From Limnomonas spitsbergensis (Eukaryota; Chlorophyta; Chlorophyceae; Chlamydomonadales), in contig JAYJMM010000124.1 in assembly GCA_037349105.1 (NCBI GenBank), positions 778,501 through 842,500 of the forward strand: DNA of 64,000 nucleotides. The letters are read 5' to 3'. The notes below the pieces were generated by a model. It did no database searches. It saw only the letters and a list, made by a program, of their open reading frames with translations, and was not told the DNA's origin. Positions 10,901 through 20,900 of this stretch are shown piece after piece (position 1 is the stretch's first letter; every line of letters starts with the position of its first letter). Both the position numbers and the translations under genes were made by a program.

Positions 10901-13900
10901 TTAAGCGAGCCCAGTCACATATCCGAGCGTCGGCGACATCGGCTGCGCCTGCCGGACCTCCCTGAGTTGCCTGATGCCACCGCCGCTGGATGCGAACGAC
11001 CGCAGCTTGCCTGACCCAAAGCGACTCCCCGGGTCTTCGTCGTCGGACAGAAGGACGCCAAAGCTGTCCGAGCTGGTGGGCACGCCGGTGAATGCGATCG
11101 CGGCCGCGGCTGCATCAGCGGCAGCAGCCGTCATCTCGATAACGGCATGTCTGGGAGCTGCAGCCGGAAATCCCGCGGACCCCGTCATATGCGACTGCCA
11201 TTGGACGTCCGAGGGGCTATCATGGGGCTCGGCATTAGGGAGCATGGCAACTCTGAGTTGCAGGCCGGCCGCTGCCACTCGGTCGAAACCTCCTCTCGGT
11301 TGCGCGGAAGCGGGGAAGTGATTGACGCCCGGGAGGTGGTCAGCCGCGCCCCATTGCCGGTCGAAGCTGGACGTGACGGTGCTTGCGACATCGCTCCTTC
11401 GGTCGTTTCTGTGATCGCCTCTCATGGGGACTCCATGCGCGGCTTCCTGCCAAGGCGCGCCACCTGGCGGAGCACGGCCAGTGCCCGGTGGGAGCTGCCA
11501 GGCCGGGCCGGGGAAGGGCGCCTGGCCATCCACAAGCTGAGGCCAGTGGCTCAGCCAAGCAGCAGGCAGGTTCATGTGGGGGGCACATTCCCTCGCATCG
11601 TAGTGCAGGAGCGGACGACTCGCGGCTGCGGGAACCGGCACAGGCCGCAACGGGACCGGCGCTTGCCGCCGATCCGAGGGTTGCAGGACAGTGCCTGCGG
11701 TTGACCCTGACGCCTTGGACGCACCGCCGGCGCTGCGCTCGGCATTGTCTTGCCCTTCGCGTATCAAGGCATTTCTCAGTCTGGACCTTTTGCTGTCAGC
11801 CTCTTCCGCGGCCGGGCCGGCATCCCGTGAGTGTTTGGTTTCCTTGCGTCTGCCTTGTGGGACCTCCTTTCCAGCGCCTGCGAGACTGCTGCCTCCGCCG
11901 CTGTCCCCAACATCGCTGGACCGCCGAGGCATGAGCCGGTTGGTGGACAACACGGATGCCCGTTCCGCTTCGCCAATCATGTACTCTTCGGGGAACTGCA
12001 CGGTAGTGAGAGAGGGTGCAGCGGAAAGTGTGGGTCAGTGAAGTCACGGCTGATCGGCCGCCGACGGAATGGGGGGAACACAAATGTGGCTGATCGCTCC
12101 GCTAGGGGCATGTAGGCGATGGCCAAAAGAGAAAAAGGGAGGAGGGGTCGGCCCAAGGCAGGCCGCAGCACTATGGGAAGGAACCCATCGCTTGAGGAGT
12201 GTTTTATTTAGTGGACCTGGAGCGCGGTCCCACGATGAACACCAACGTGGTCAGTCCTTGCCAATCAAAAACCACTAGGCCCCATCTTCCCCCTTCTCTC
12301 CCTTGGCGAAAAGAGCCACATGCTGCCACAGAGGCCTGCCCCAGAGTTTTTCAACTGAGTACATCCACAGAGTACTGCCACAGAGTGTTTCAACAGAGTG
12401 TTTCAACAGAGTACTGGCACAGAGTGCGAGAAGAGCCTCAAAGCTCCTACTTTTGGTCCCCTGTCGCCTCTCACCCTTCCTGCCAGGAGCTGCTCCGGGT
12501 GCTGCTCCTCCCAGTGCTGGCGCATGTGGTACTTCCACACGTAGTGCGGCGAAGTGCAGGCGCAGCACATGATGGGTTGATTGCTGCACACCAGGGGCTT
12601 GAGAAGTCCCTGGAAGCCACCAGTCAGGAGGGACACGATCACAGATTTAGCAAAGAGCAACTAGCCAAGAGGAACATGAATACATGATCCCTGGTTTCAG
12701 CAACCAGTGAAGTGATGTATCATAGTTTCCTGCAGCTAGACAAGCGGCAAGGGTCCGCAATCAACCAAGAGGAGGTATGTCAAAGGTTGTAGCAATCAGC
12801 AAAGAAGAAAGATGCCAGAGGTTGCAGCAATTAACCAAGAAGAGTCATGTCAAAGGTTGCACAAATCAGGCAATACGAGTTATGTTGAAGATTGTAGCAT
12901 TCAGCCAAGAAGAGTTATGTCAAATGCAGCAACAATCAGCCAAGAAGAGTAATGGCAAAGGTTGTAGCAATCAGCCAAGACGCGTAATGCCAAATTTGTA
13001 GCAATCGGACAAAGAAAAGCCATCATAAAAAACAAAAATGCAATACGGTGCACGAGACCAGCTGAAGTGATGGGGCCTAGAGTTGTACTGTTTAGTAGAG
13101 CTGTACTGCTGTCCTAGTAGGGCTGTACTGCTGTCCTGGTAGAGCTGAACTGCTGTCCTAGCACAGCTGTACTGCTGTCCTGGTAGAGCTGTACTGCTGT
13201 TACCGGTATCCACGCCTAAGGGCCAACGCACATCTTTTTTGCGGCACACTTCAGTGTGGTTGTTCAGGGGTAAAGGGTTGCATGATAGCAGTGATGTGCC
13301 GATTGCGGTCTATACAGTGGCTGAAGTACTCAGCTGAGTTTCAGTCGCCGTAATATCAAGGCAGTTTCAGCTACAGGAAGGATTGTAATTAATTGCACAA
13401 TTTCTGAATTGCGGCGTAATTGCACAGCGCTGTATGCTAGCCTCAATGGCAGGCTTCCAATACGGGGGTTGATGGTTTGGGGTTTTGGGTCTAAAGGTCA
13501 CTGATGGTACGATAGCCTCAAGGACAGTATTCCAAGAAAGTTGTGCAGCACAGGCATCTTCTGGTCCACAATTGAAGCCATGCTAGCGTACGGAAAGGTT
13601 TGATCCAGGATGCTTATTATACAAGCCCATGTCTGCTGAGTCTCAACACACACAATGGCCAACCTTCATCTCTGCCTGACCCATTCGAAAAGGCTGCGGC
13701 TGGTTGTGTGACTTTGTGGCAACAACTTGTTGGCACGGACCTTTGTGTTGAACTTGTAGAAGTAGGGGCAGTCGCTGGCCGGCACAATGATGCCCCGCTT
13801 AGCCCCTTGGTCCATGTAGCTGGTACAACCCTCCTGCACGTCACACGCATGGGGTAAGAAAGAAAGTAAGCTAGAAAGAAAGAAAGCTACGCCCCGTGGG

Positions 13901-16900
13901 GGGCGTGAGAGTTAAGGAAACAGCGCAGCCTGGGCAGAAGCCACATCCGCGCTGTTACCGTTAGCAATTCCTAATTACCGTGCATATTAGGGGCTATTAC
14001 TAGGAGGGCCTGCGTGGGACACAAGAAAGAACGCTACGCCCCGTGGGGATACGTGCCTGCGTGCCGGAGGGCCTGCGTGCCGGAGGGCCTGAGTGGGACA
14101 ATATAGTTCACTGGATGGCAGCAGGAGAGGACAAAAACAAGAGCACAGACAGGTGTGGTAGCAAGCTTAGCATGCACATCAAAGGCATGTAGCTGGTGCA
14201 GCCATCCTGTACGTCAGAAGCATGGGATAGCATAGGATGGTTGCATGTGATAAATGGATGCGCGCAAGGGCTGGGCGAGGCAGGTTTGTCCGCAAACACT
14301 GCATGCAACGGCTGGGTGAGAATGTGCCATAGTAAGCACAGCCTGCAAGGAGTAGGTGAAGCAGGCGCAGCTTGCCAGGGCTGGGCGAGGTAGGTGTAAC
14401 AGCAGACACAGCATGCAAGGGCTGGGCGAGGCCAGCTACATAAGATTCCATGACATTCCAGAAGTCCAGGGTCGACATGTCACCTTTCCGCAAAAGCCGC
14501 ATGCTGAAGTCTCGTTTCTCAGCATGTGCCCCGCAACGTGGGTCCTCATGCGCTCCAGGGGGATCTGCGAGAGGTAGATCCCAGGTCACAGGGGTTGGAT
14601 CCAGGTCAAGGGTAGTAGATCCCAGGTCAAAATAGATTGGATCCAGGTCAAGGGAGGTAGATCCGAGTGTACCGCAACCTGGGTCCTCATGCGCTCCAGC
14701 GGGATCTGCCAGAGGGGCGGCGACATGTAGATGGGGGGGGCGCACGCTGTAAAAATGTGACACAGTGATGTATTTCGTAGGCATCACAGGCAAGTAGTGA
14801 TGCAGTACAAGCATGTTGTAATGCATCACATGCTGACAGTGATGCGCTTACAGCATGAAGTGATGTAGTACAGGCATGTAGTAATGCAGTGCACATATAT
14901 AGTGATGCAGTACCCACATGTAGTGATGCAGTACATGCTGACAGTGATGTAGTTAAGGCATGAAGTGATGCAGTACAGGCATGCAGTAATACAGTACATA
15001 CATACAGTGATGTAATACATGCATGTTGTAATGCAGTACACAAATATAGTGATGCAGTACACACATGTAGTGATGCAGAACATGATGACAGTGATGCAGC
15101 TAAGGCATGCAGTGATGAAGTACAGGCTTACAGTGATGCATGACAGACATGTAGTAAATAGTGCCCCACTGGACCTGCTGAAACCGGTGAACAATAAAGC
15201 AGGACCGCAAGCTGCCGTAATCAATTATGATGTACCGGTATTTTTTCACACTGTAACAGTGTGGATGTGGCTTCGGCCCAGGCTGCTCTGTTTCCTTAAC
15301 TCTCACGCCCCCCACGGGGCGTAGCGTTCTTTCTTTCTTGTAGCAAATTAGTAATGCAGTACAGACAAGCAGTGATACAGCACGTTTTTATCAGCGCTAT
15401 GAGTATGGCTCTAGGGAAGGCAGCATCACGCACCTGAACGGCCGTTTGCAGTACAACAGTGAATCAGTACAGACGCACAACACCATGAGTATGGCTCTGG
15501 GGACGGCAGCATGACGCACCTGGATGCTCGCTTGCAATGTATACATGCATTAATGCAGTACATACATGTAGTACATACATGCAGTAGTGCAGTACAGACA
15601 TGTAGTGAAGTAGTACAGCAGTGAAGCAGCACAGACGCACAACGCTACATGAGTATGGCTCTGGAACGGCAGCATGACGCACCTGGACATTCATTTGCAG
15701 CATATCCAGGCACACCAGACAAGTTCTGGTCTCCTGCTTGATCCGGGAGCGTACCCCACCAGTGGTAACAACGCCTGCCTGGCCCTTTTCGAGGTCCGCA
15801 GCGCCCTCTGACGCCCTCTGTCGCTTTCTCTTGCCAGGATACGGTTCGGGGAGGTCTGGGAAGGTGCAGGGCGCCGAGGACCTGCCACGTGGCGGCAGCG
15901 CAGCAGCAGCAGCGGCGGCGGCAGTGCCAGCAGCCGCCCTCGCGGCAGCGGCGGTGGCCTCGCAGTGTTCGTCAACAGTGGTCGTGCCATCGGAGTCATT
16001 GCCCAGTTTGGGACTTGTGCTAGGGCTAGGCAGCCAGGACGGTTCCACATGGCCAGCGCTGCAGCCCCCGGCGGCCCCGTCACCTCCAGAGGGGCTGGGA
16101 TCGGCAGGAGGGGTCTCAGAGAGAGGCGTGCATGCCGCTGTGTCGCATGCCCCTTGGGCTGCCACATCGTAGCCAGACATCGGCGTCGTGTGAGCTCCCC
16201 AGTCCGCAACCCCAACTTTGACGACCGCTGCTGATGCAGCCATCATCTCTACCCCAGCACCGCCGCTAGCCTCCCTGCCCCTCTTGAAACCGCGCTCGGC
16301 GGCCGAGGCTGCTGCCTCTTCGCCACCCCCCGCAGCCGCCAAAGCTGCGCTGCCGCCGCGGCTGCCCCCCTGGTCACCAGGACACATCGGCGAAATGCAG
16401 GCGCTGTGCTCCGCGCCTTGGCTGGTCTTAGCGTGACTCCGGGACAAGGGGCGATGCTTCGCCGAGTGTTCCACGCCACTGAAACCCTGCTCAGGACGAA
16501 GCAAGGGGGGCAACATGGGATAAGGACATGAGGCTTCTGGAGATGTGAATATGGATGCAGATACATGGACGCATGCGGCGGCGGCCTGATGTCCCACCCG
16601 CAACCCTACTCACCCCCTCTTGCTGGTGGGATGTTTTACCCCCGAGACTCGGCTTGCCAGACCTCAGTATGGCAGCTCAAGACATCACACTTTCACACAG
16701 CTCAAGGTATCACACTTATCAAGACATCACACTGCCACACACAGCCCAATGTATCACACTAATCAAGGCATCACACGGTCACACACAGCTCAAGGCATCA
16801 CACTTATCAAGACCTGACACTGAGGCACAGCTCAAGACATCACCCTGCTCAAGACATCACCCTGCTCAATACGTCACACTGCTACACACAGCTCAAGGTA

Positions 16901-17541
16901 TCACACTCATCAAGACATCACACTGCGTAAGGTATCACACTTATACACACATCACACTGCTCAAGGTGTCACACTGAGACACACACACAGCTCACATGTT
17001 AAGACATCACACTGACACACCCAGTTTCGGATATGTCACAGCACCCACTGCATTGCTGGGCATGCCCGAGTTGGACAGCAGGCTGGTGATGGCCACGAGG
17101 TCTCCGTCTCGGAGGAGTGACAGCCGCCCAATATGCGGCAACGTGAACCCCCCTGAGCTGAGCTGCAAGTCGGAGGCTGCGTACATCTCCAGCTCAAACC
17201 GCATGACCAGCTGTGACGGTCAGGTAGGGGGGCAAAAGAACAGCTGGGATCAGTATGCGCTGGTGTACCAGCAGCATGTCTGCCTCTAGGGCTCGGGTGC
17301 GTAAAAGAAGGTGCTGTCTGCCTGCCTTCGTGTGGCAACTTGACAGACCTCATTGGCCAGATCCCCGATGGACTTGGTGGATTCGAGGGGCTCATACCTT
17401 CAAGGGGAAGAAAGGGAAGTCAGGTAAACACAGCTGGAGAGGTGCCCCTCCCTGCGCTCACCAGCATTTGTGGAGTCCGGCATGCGTCATGCTGTCTGTT
17501 AACAGCTCCGCGGCGAATTCTAGTCGTAATCGTATCGACAT
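10901..17541 (-). CDS. coilin-like N-terminus plus KDZ-type zinc-finger protein
   Basis: Eight exons, read from high to low coordinate: 17541-17462, 17397-17349, 17210-17049, 16486-15683, 14564-14484, 13833-13741, 12609-12475 and 11995-10901. They total 2499 nt (832 residues plus TAA), and phases agree at every junction. Exons 1-3 start MSIRLRLEF and contain LHKCWYEPLE, SSGGFTLPHIG and LLRDGDLVAI. This order matches the self-association ubiquitin-like fold at the start of coilin, the Cajal-body scaffold. Exon 4 is Ala/Ser/Gly-rich with a basic GKRKRQR, then TCLVCLDML. Exons 5-8 give MRTHVAGHML, CGFCGK, EGCTSYM, SDCPYFYKF, VCSNQPIMCCAC, YHMRQHWEEQHP and MIGEAERASVL. That is the Cys/His order of the zinc-finger region known in fungal and algal KDZ-associated proteins. 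Nuclear nucleic-acid binding is inferred. The acceptor of exon 4 and the exon 3 donor are the least certain, so two genes remain possible. Confidence 0.65.
12735..13030. repeat. about 44-bp tandem repeat, six copies, intronic or intergenic
   Basis: Degenerate units built on gtcaaaggttgtagcaatca and gccaagaagagttat. They lie inside the intron between exons 6 and 7 of the zinc-finger gene. Confidence 0.8.
13080..13205. repeat. about 22-bp tandem repeat, six copies
   Basis: Units of tgtactgctgtcctggtaga plus gc. Intronic to the minus-strand zinc-finger gene. Confidence 0.85.
13330..13440 (+). repeat. dispersed repeat family C, copy 1
   Basis: A block of about 110 bp: tttcagtc, cgtaat, tcaaggca, ttcagcta, gcacaatttctgaatt and a final cgtaat. 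Copies occur at 21900-22020 (same strand) and 19300-19415 (reversed). Probably a short non-autonomous element; ends not defined. Confidence 0.65.
13858..13980 (+). repeat. dispersed repeat family A, copy 1
   Basis: It begins with a gaaagaaagaaag purine tract and ctacgcccc, with a ggggcgt complement. It continues through gttaaggaaacagcgcagcc and gccacatccgcgc to gttaccg. Other copies: 15243-15342 (reversed), 35348-35427, 39413-39500 and a partial one at 14022-14055. It looks like a SINE- or MITE-like element with a purine-tract head. Confidence 0.7.
14022..14055 (+). repeat. family A, partial copy
   Basis: Only the purine head and the tacgccccgtgggg hairpin are present, followed by a gtgccggagggcctg duplication (14058-14092). 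Confidence 0.6.
14195..14222 (-). repeat. echo of zinc-finger exon 6 acceptor edge
   Basis: On the minus strand this reads tctgacgtacag then gatggctgcaccagctacat. That is a diverged copy of the true edge at 13833 (gtgacgtgcag then gagggttgtaccagctacat). The copy sits about 370 bp upstream in the same intron. Confidence 0.7.
14250..14440. repeat. about 42-45-bp tandem repeat, five copies
   Basis: Units around aagggctgggcgaggcaggt and ccgcaaacactgcatgc. Located in the intron downstream of zinc-finger exon 5, on the side of the next exon. Confidence 0.75.
14671..14720 (-). repeat. echo of zinc-finger exon 5
   Basis: Carries a second copy of the exon 5 start (gatcccgctggagcgcatga then ggaccca) preceded by a similar acceptor tract. 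The true copy is at 14564. Confidence 0.75.
14750..15165. repeat. gtgatgcagtacaggcatg degenerate tandem repeat
   Basis: About 13 units of 28-32 bp (tagtgatgcagtacatgc and variants). ORFs through it on both strands are repeat artefacts. A related continuation is seen at 15345-15385 and 15540-15620. Confidence 0.8.
15243..15342 (-). repeat. family A, reversed copy
   Basis: Reverse complement of the element at 13858: gtggatgtggcttcggccca, gtttccttaactctcacgcc, the hairpin, then ttctttctttcttg. Confidence 0.75.
15405..15683 (-). repeat. triplicated donor edge of zinc-finger exon 4
   Basis: Three copies of a donor-containing block occur at about 15409-15450, 15487-15540 and 15650-15700. On the minus strand each has caggtgcgtcatgctgcc (or gtgcgtgatgctgcc) followed by agccatactcat. 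The most upstream one (15683/15682) is chosen as the true donor because it keeps the reading frame to exon 5. Confidence 0.75.
16675..17035. repeat. caagacatcacact degenerate tandem repeat
   Basis: More than 15 units of 16-25 bp (ctcaaggtatcacacttat, caagacatcacactg). It fills the intron between exons 3 and 4 of the minus-strand gene. Confidence 0.85.
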
Positions 17542-17994
17542 GATGTTTACAGCAACGGAAAGGTAGTTGCTGCATGATTTATCTCAAGTGCATCTGGTTG
17601 CCCTGGTCGACGTCTGAAGCTTGCGGCATGTAGCCCTGATGGCATACAATTGTGGATGCTCTACCTGTATGTTACGGAATGCCAGGACAAATATTTTACT
17701 CTCCACGATCCTAATAGGATGCAAACACTTATAATTTAAATCAGGGCTGTGACTCGGGACAGTGACACCGATGATAGCTAAGCCCCGAGGGTTCCACGCG
17801 AGAATCAAATCAAAACTTTACAGCGCTTCACAGCAGGGTGCAGGGGTAGGGCACCGGGGGCAGGGTGTGATGACAAGTACGGCATGGTAGAACATACACA
17901 GGAAGCCCGCCAGTGAGACCGCGCCCGCGCCCGCGCCCGGGTCCGAGATTTCCCTTGAGGCCACGCTCTGTTGCTCCCTTCATCTTTCCACTCG
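17542..17994. promoter_or_regulatory. divergent intergenic region, candidate bidirectional promoter
   Basis: 453 bp between the start codons of the minus-strand coilin-like gene (17541) and the plus-strand unknown gene (17995). No TATA box or defined element is recognised. A gcgcccgcgcccgcgcccg tract lies at about 17920-17940, just upstream of the plus-strand start. The promoter role rests only on position. Confidence 0.35.
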
Positions 17995-20900
17995 ATGGAG
18001 GTGATTTATACAGCCAGCAGCACGAAGAAATCGAAGGCACGGGAAGGCAGCTCCAATGATTCCCGTAGCGCTTCCTCTCGTCCCCCTAGCTCGTCCTTCA
18101 GGCATCCATCGACTGACAACGCCTCGAAACCCTCATCAACAACGCGCCTCACAATGTCCTCCTCCTTGAATCAAAGAAGGGAAGGAGACCGCGGCTCCGC
18201 GACTGAGCAGGCCAGCAGTGACCAGCACAGACCAGCAGAGGAAAACGAGGCACGACAGTCGAAGACAGTCGACTATGCGAGCAGGAACATGTTTGTAAGC
18301 GCCCCTGCAGCAGAACTTCTTCCAATTCATGGGGCCCCGACAGCCCTAACCATGCATGGGCTGCGAGCTCGGGTCATTCATACCTCAGCTGCTGGCACTA
18401 CCAGCAACTTAAAGGTAGAATGCACAACCAACCCCACTTCACTGCCACAGAGAGACGCAGATGCCTTAGCAGTGGACCGTGCTAGCAGGACCGAGGTGCA
18501 CCGAATGCGTTCCCAGGAGGCTGGCTATTTGATGACCTCATCAGCCGCTGCCTCCGCCCCAACAGCCCCAGGTCATACCCTCCCTGACCCTCCCTCCCCG
18601 ATCCTCACAGCCCCTGAGCTATCCCCCATCCCCGACCTCCTCTCCTCTCTCCCACGGCCACCTCGAATCTACATAGTTGCAACCGCAGCCGAGGCCGCCG
18701 TCCCTCCGATCTACATCAAAGCACCAATGTACTGCGCACCCAGGAGCTCCTCGCCCTTGCGGCAGCAGAGTGAACCTCAAATCATGGAGCTGCAAGGTAG
18801 CGGCTCTGCATGGCCCGCTTACATGGCGGCGCATGGCAAGGGCCGCAATGTGCTGGAGATGCATGACGGATGGACAGAGGCCGGCCCGGAGGGCCTGCCT
18901 ACACCATTGACTCAGCAGTCCAAAGCTCAGCCTCCTTCCCTGAACAGTCGGGCTGATCCAGCCGCTACCTGCACCGCCAGCTCGTACCCTGCCCCTGCCA
19001 CGTCATCCACTGCGGTCCCTCCTCCTCCGATGATCGACCGCTTCCAGAGCCCAGCCTACCTGAGTGGGAAGGCCACTCGCGGAGTTGTGCAAGCCCTGGC
19101 ATGCGGCCACGCCGCTCATGCTAGAACCTACTTCAAGCTTGTGTTTGTGAGGCCGGATGGAGTGCCCCTGTCCATCCATACTCGCACCACATCCTACCCG
19201 ATGAACACCACCCTAGTACAGGTGGGCTGAAACCGAAACAGGAACTGTAACTGAATTAAAACAGGTTGGCCTCTCCAACCCTAAGGTGGACGTCAGTGCT
19301 GTGCTATTGCGCCGTAATTCAGAGATCGTGCAAGTTATGAAGGCCCCTTGCGGGTAAAGGTAGCTGAATTGTCCTTGAAATTACGGTGACTGAACTTCAG
19401 CTACGCAATTCATCTACCGTTAGGGATGTAATCAGCACAGCACTGATGGATGTGCAACATCTGTTCCTGTAAATGCGTTGCGCCTGCAATCACCAGTGTT
19501 CACTCTTGGGCGTTTGAGGCGTTTGCTGGGTAAGACATCATACATACCCGTGTGAGGATTAGGTGGCCACGTATGATGCAGGTGGCCATTTTCCCAAGCA
19601 TCGGGTAGGAGGCCGTATGCAGTACTTCGAGTTGGAGGGCAGCATGTAATCTAGCGAATGTGCCCGGAGCGTGAGGGGTGTATGGGAGAGCGAGGGAGGT
19701 TGCTGACGAAATTAAAGGTACAGGAAAAGGGCACGTCGATCATGCTGAGACAGGTCCAAATTATCTTCTGTGTTATCTTCTGTGTTCTTCATCTTGCTTT
19801 AGAGCATGAGAAGCAGTGGAGAATGATAGCTCAATATCCTCCCCCCCCCCCAACTTCTCCACAGGCCAGCTTGCACGAGTCCGATGGTGCCCTGCATGGC
19901 ATGTCCAGCCTTCTGGAAGCAATCCTCAAGGAGGATCAGAAGGTGGTGGCGCATCGTGAAGGTCTGCACCTATCGCTGGCTGTGGCCAAGGTTCTCGCAT
20001 GGTGAGCTGGGTTCGTATCCGACGGCTCACTATCGCTGGCAGTGGCCGGCCATAGTGCGTTGGCAGTGGGGTCCAGGCACCCAGCCATAGTGTGTGGGGG
20101 GTCCAGCCATAGTGCGCTGGCAGTCGCCTACGTCCTTGCATGGCGAGTAGGGTTGGTTTAAGAAGGCACACCAGTGCACCGTGTAGCTTTTACCGTAGAT
20201 TGGTACCGTCAAAAACAGAAAGAGTCAAAATCAGCCCGCGCCCTTGTCAGCACCCTTGACACGTCTAATTATGACGACCACAGGAACTAAAGGAATGTTG
20301 CCCTGAAACATCAAGCATGATGCCCACAGGAACGCTGATCGCATGGATCACCCAAGATCCAACGGCGCCAAGAAAGAGCTGTCTTTCGTGAAGGTGAGGA
20401 GAGGCCGAGCACCAGGGCAACATCTAGCAGTACATCAGAGAAGCTGCTGGCAGCAAAACAGGGCAACATCTTGAAGAATTAGAGAAGCTGCTGGCAGCAA
20501 ACCACATCCGAGCAGCATGTAGGACTTCATCAGGTCAACTGCCATCAGTACAGATGGGCAGCATATGGTGGTACATTAAAGCTATTTTCAGTACAAATGG
20601 GCAGCTTGTAGCAGTACAGAATAGCAGCTCATATCAGTAAAACAGGGTAGCATCTAGCAGTCGGTATAGCAGAGCAGCTGCTAGCAGTACACATGGGCAG
20701 CATATAGCAGTACATCATAGCAGCTGCTTGCAGGATAAATTGGCAACATCTAGCAGTACAAATCGGAAGCATGAAACAGTACCTATGATCAGCCGTCTGC
20801 TGCAAAATAGACAGCATCTCGCAGTACATCAGCGCAGCATCTAGTAGTACACATGGACAGAGCATATAACAGTACACAAGAGCATCTGCTAGTATACCAG

